Below, one piece after another: positions 63,054 through 64,000 of a DNA stretch of 64,000 bases. Each line of letters opens with the position of its first letter. The stretch's first letter is position 1. The stretch comes from an uncultured Burkholderiales bacterium (GTDB lineage: Bacteria; Pseudomonadota; Gammaproteobacteria; Burkholderiales; Burkholderiaceae_C), in the NCBI GenBank assembly GCA_903932865.1, contig CAIZHQ010000014.1:1-64000 (forward strand). The letters are read 5' to 3'. A program made the position numbers and the translations under genes. Under the pieces are notes generated by a model. It made no database searches. It had not been told where the DNA came from and saw only the letters and a program-made list of their open reading frames with translations.

Positions 63054-63551
63054 TCAGAACGGTGGTTTGATTACTTTGGCGCAAGTGCCCTTGATGAGCT
63101 TGACGTTGCGCCCATCGTTCAGGCTCAGAGATTGCACAAAGCTGCCTGTTTTGCGGTCCACCACAAACTCTTCGCCGGTGATCATGACGCCAAATCGCTG
63201 GAACATGGCAGGGCGGTAAATCTTCAGTCGTGTGCCCATCAGTTGCAGGGTGCCGGAACGGCTTTCGGAGATGGCAATTTTGCCTTGGTACCAGCCTGAT
63301 TTTTTCTCAAAATCAATCTGTGCCATGGTGATCCTGGAGGGCTCGTTTTCCTTGATCCCCAAAGCCAGTTGTCCATCCAAGTCCAGCTCCAGCTCGCAAA
63401 TCAGATCCATCACCCCCTTGCTGTCGCCGGGCATGCTTTCGGCGATCAAATCGGTCTCAGGACGACTTTCCCCCATCAGGTGCACCAGCCCCCAGATGCC
63501 GCCCATAACCAAAAGACCGATGGCGATACCGATTGCAGTATTTTTCAGCAT
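63054..63551 (-). CDS. Hypothetical single-pass membrane protein next to motB
   Basis: This 165-residue protein has one N-terminal membrane segment (IGIAIGLLVMGGIWGLVHLM, about 7-26), then a soluble domain with two Cys (ICELELDL and GTCAKV) that could form a periplasmic disulfide. I do not recognise the family. It lies 84 bp downstream of the partial motB gene on the same strand with an AGAGG ribosome site, so co-transcription and a motility-linked role are possible but unproven. Confidence 0.75.
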   Translation of the reverse strand: MLKNTAIGIAIGLLVMGGIWGLVHLMGESRPETDLIAESMPGDSKGVMDLICELELDLDGQLALGIKENEPSRITMAQIDFEKKSGWYQGKIAISESRSGTLQLMGTRLKIYRPAMFQRFGVMITGEEFVVDRKTGSFVQSLSLNDGRNVKLIKGTCAKVIKPPF

Positions 63552-63635
63552 GGGGAAACCTCTTGAAGGTGTTGGTGTGAACCAAGGGGGGCAGTGGTCA
63601 TCTTAACGCGCAGTCAAGCCGCAGTTCACGCCTGA

Positions 63636-64000
63636 TTACTGGTTCAGCACCGTGATGCTGACGCGCCGGTTGCGCGGGTCTGCACCATTGCCCGGCACTT
63701 TGGGATTGGTATCAGCCACTCCTTCGATGCGCGAGAACCTATTGCTGCCAATGCCCTGGGATTGCATGAACTGCCGAGTGGCATCGGCCCGCTCAGTCGA
63801 CAAGGTCCAATTGTTGCGCATGCTGTCCGGGGCGAAACCCATGCTGTCCGTGTGCCCACGAATTGATAATCTGTTGGGCAGTGGTTTGAGCGATTGGGTC
63901 ACTTCGGCCATCAAAGCGGCCGCTTTGCTGCCCATCACCGCGCCGCCAGAGCTGTACATGGCGAAGTCGGCCTTGTCGATCACCTCAATGCGCAAGCCAT
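63636..64000 (-). CDS. motB: Flagellar motor protein MotB, C-terminal part (truncated by window edge)
   Basis: The last 121 codons of a gene entering from the right edge encode an OmpA-like peptidoglycan-binding domain: RIEVIDKADFAMYSSGGAVM, LSIRGHTDSMGFAPDSM, NWTLSTERADATRQFMQSQG and RFSRIEGVADTNPKVPGNGA, with the ending RNRRVSITVL. The GHTD and NWxLSxxRA wording is typical of MotB, the stator subunit anchored to peptidoglycan. The start and membrane helix lie outside the window, so other OmpA-domain proteins are not fully excluded. Confidence 0.85.
   Translation of the reverse strand, partial: GLRIEVIDKADFAMYSSGGAVMGSKAAALMAEVTQSLKPLPNRLSIRGHTDSMGFAPDSMRNNWTLSTERADATRQFMQSQGIGSNRFSRIEGVADTNPKVPGNGADPRNRRVSITVLNQ

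Overview
The window looks like chromosomal DNA of a high-GC betaproteobacterium, most likely of the order Burkholderiales and probably the family Comamonadaceae. This is inferred from gene families and gene order: a cyanophycin synthetase pair with its associated ABC transporter and DUF1854 protein, a Bug-type solute receptor, a TRAP transporter, grpE-dnaK-dnaJ order, and etfBA followed by an acyl-CoA dehydrogenase. No rRNA, tRNA, CRISPR array, intact insertion sequence or prophage was seen.

Layout. 1-5309 (minus): a very large secreted RTX protein with an internal serralysin-type zinc protease domain, running off the left edge. 5840-12693 (minus): a tightly overlapping type I secretion operon (TolC-like, HlyD-like and two complete ABC exporters in tandem). 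Its first gene encodes a protein resembling the N-terminal half of the transposon nuclease TnpB, with no RuvC nuclease domain; this is the most unusual object in the window. 12928-17551: ordinary housekeeping genes (TIGR02450 protein, MltB transglycosylase, histone-deacetylase-like protein, enoyl-CoA hydratase, MscS channel). 17567-24938: a sugar-acid cluster (3-hydroxyisobutyrate-dehydrogenase-like protein, TRAP transporter, class II aldolase, DenD-like dehydrogenase, IlvD/EDD dehydratase) resembling four-carbon acid-sugar (tetronate) pathways, without the DUF1537 kinase. 25109-30854: electron-transfer flavoprotein, acyl-CoA dehydrogenase, nitronate monooxygenase and a membrane acyltransferase.

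30868-38636: a cyanophycin (nitrogen-storage polymer) locus with two synthetases transcribed away from an ABC exporter with a zinc-ribbon-like segment and a DUF1854 protein. 38643-40007: an RNA-processing type metallo-beta-lactamase. 40256-44169: the grpE-dnaK-dnaJ chaperone operon with a convincing sigma-32 promoter and two families of palindromic intergenic repeats. 44357-46855: FKBP isomerase, FAH-family protein and an OmpA-type lipoprotein.

46846-57252 (minus): a nine-gene run that reads as a catabolic operon for hydroxycinnamate-type aromatic esters: exported tannase/feruloyl esterase, Bug receptor, feruloyl-CoA-synthetase-like ligase, crotonase, thiolase, short-chain dehydrogenase, thioesterase, acyl-CoA dehydrogenase and a MarR regulator. 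A perfect palindrome upstream of the first gene is a candidate MarR operator. 57509-64000: a flagellar block (FlhB C-terminal paralogue, FliK-like, FimV/LysM-like, FlgT-like, FlgP-like, a FleQ-like sigma-54 activator and partial MotB), indicating a motile cell with a sheath- or outer-membrane-associated flagellar basal structure.

Most genes are packed with 4-base start/stop overlaps, so operon calls are fairly secure. Promoters, operators and terminators are inferred from sequence pattern alone.
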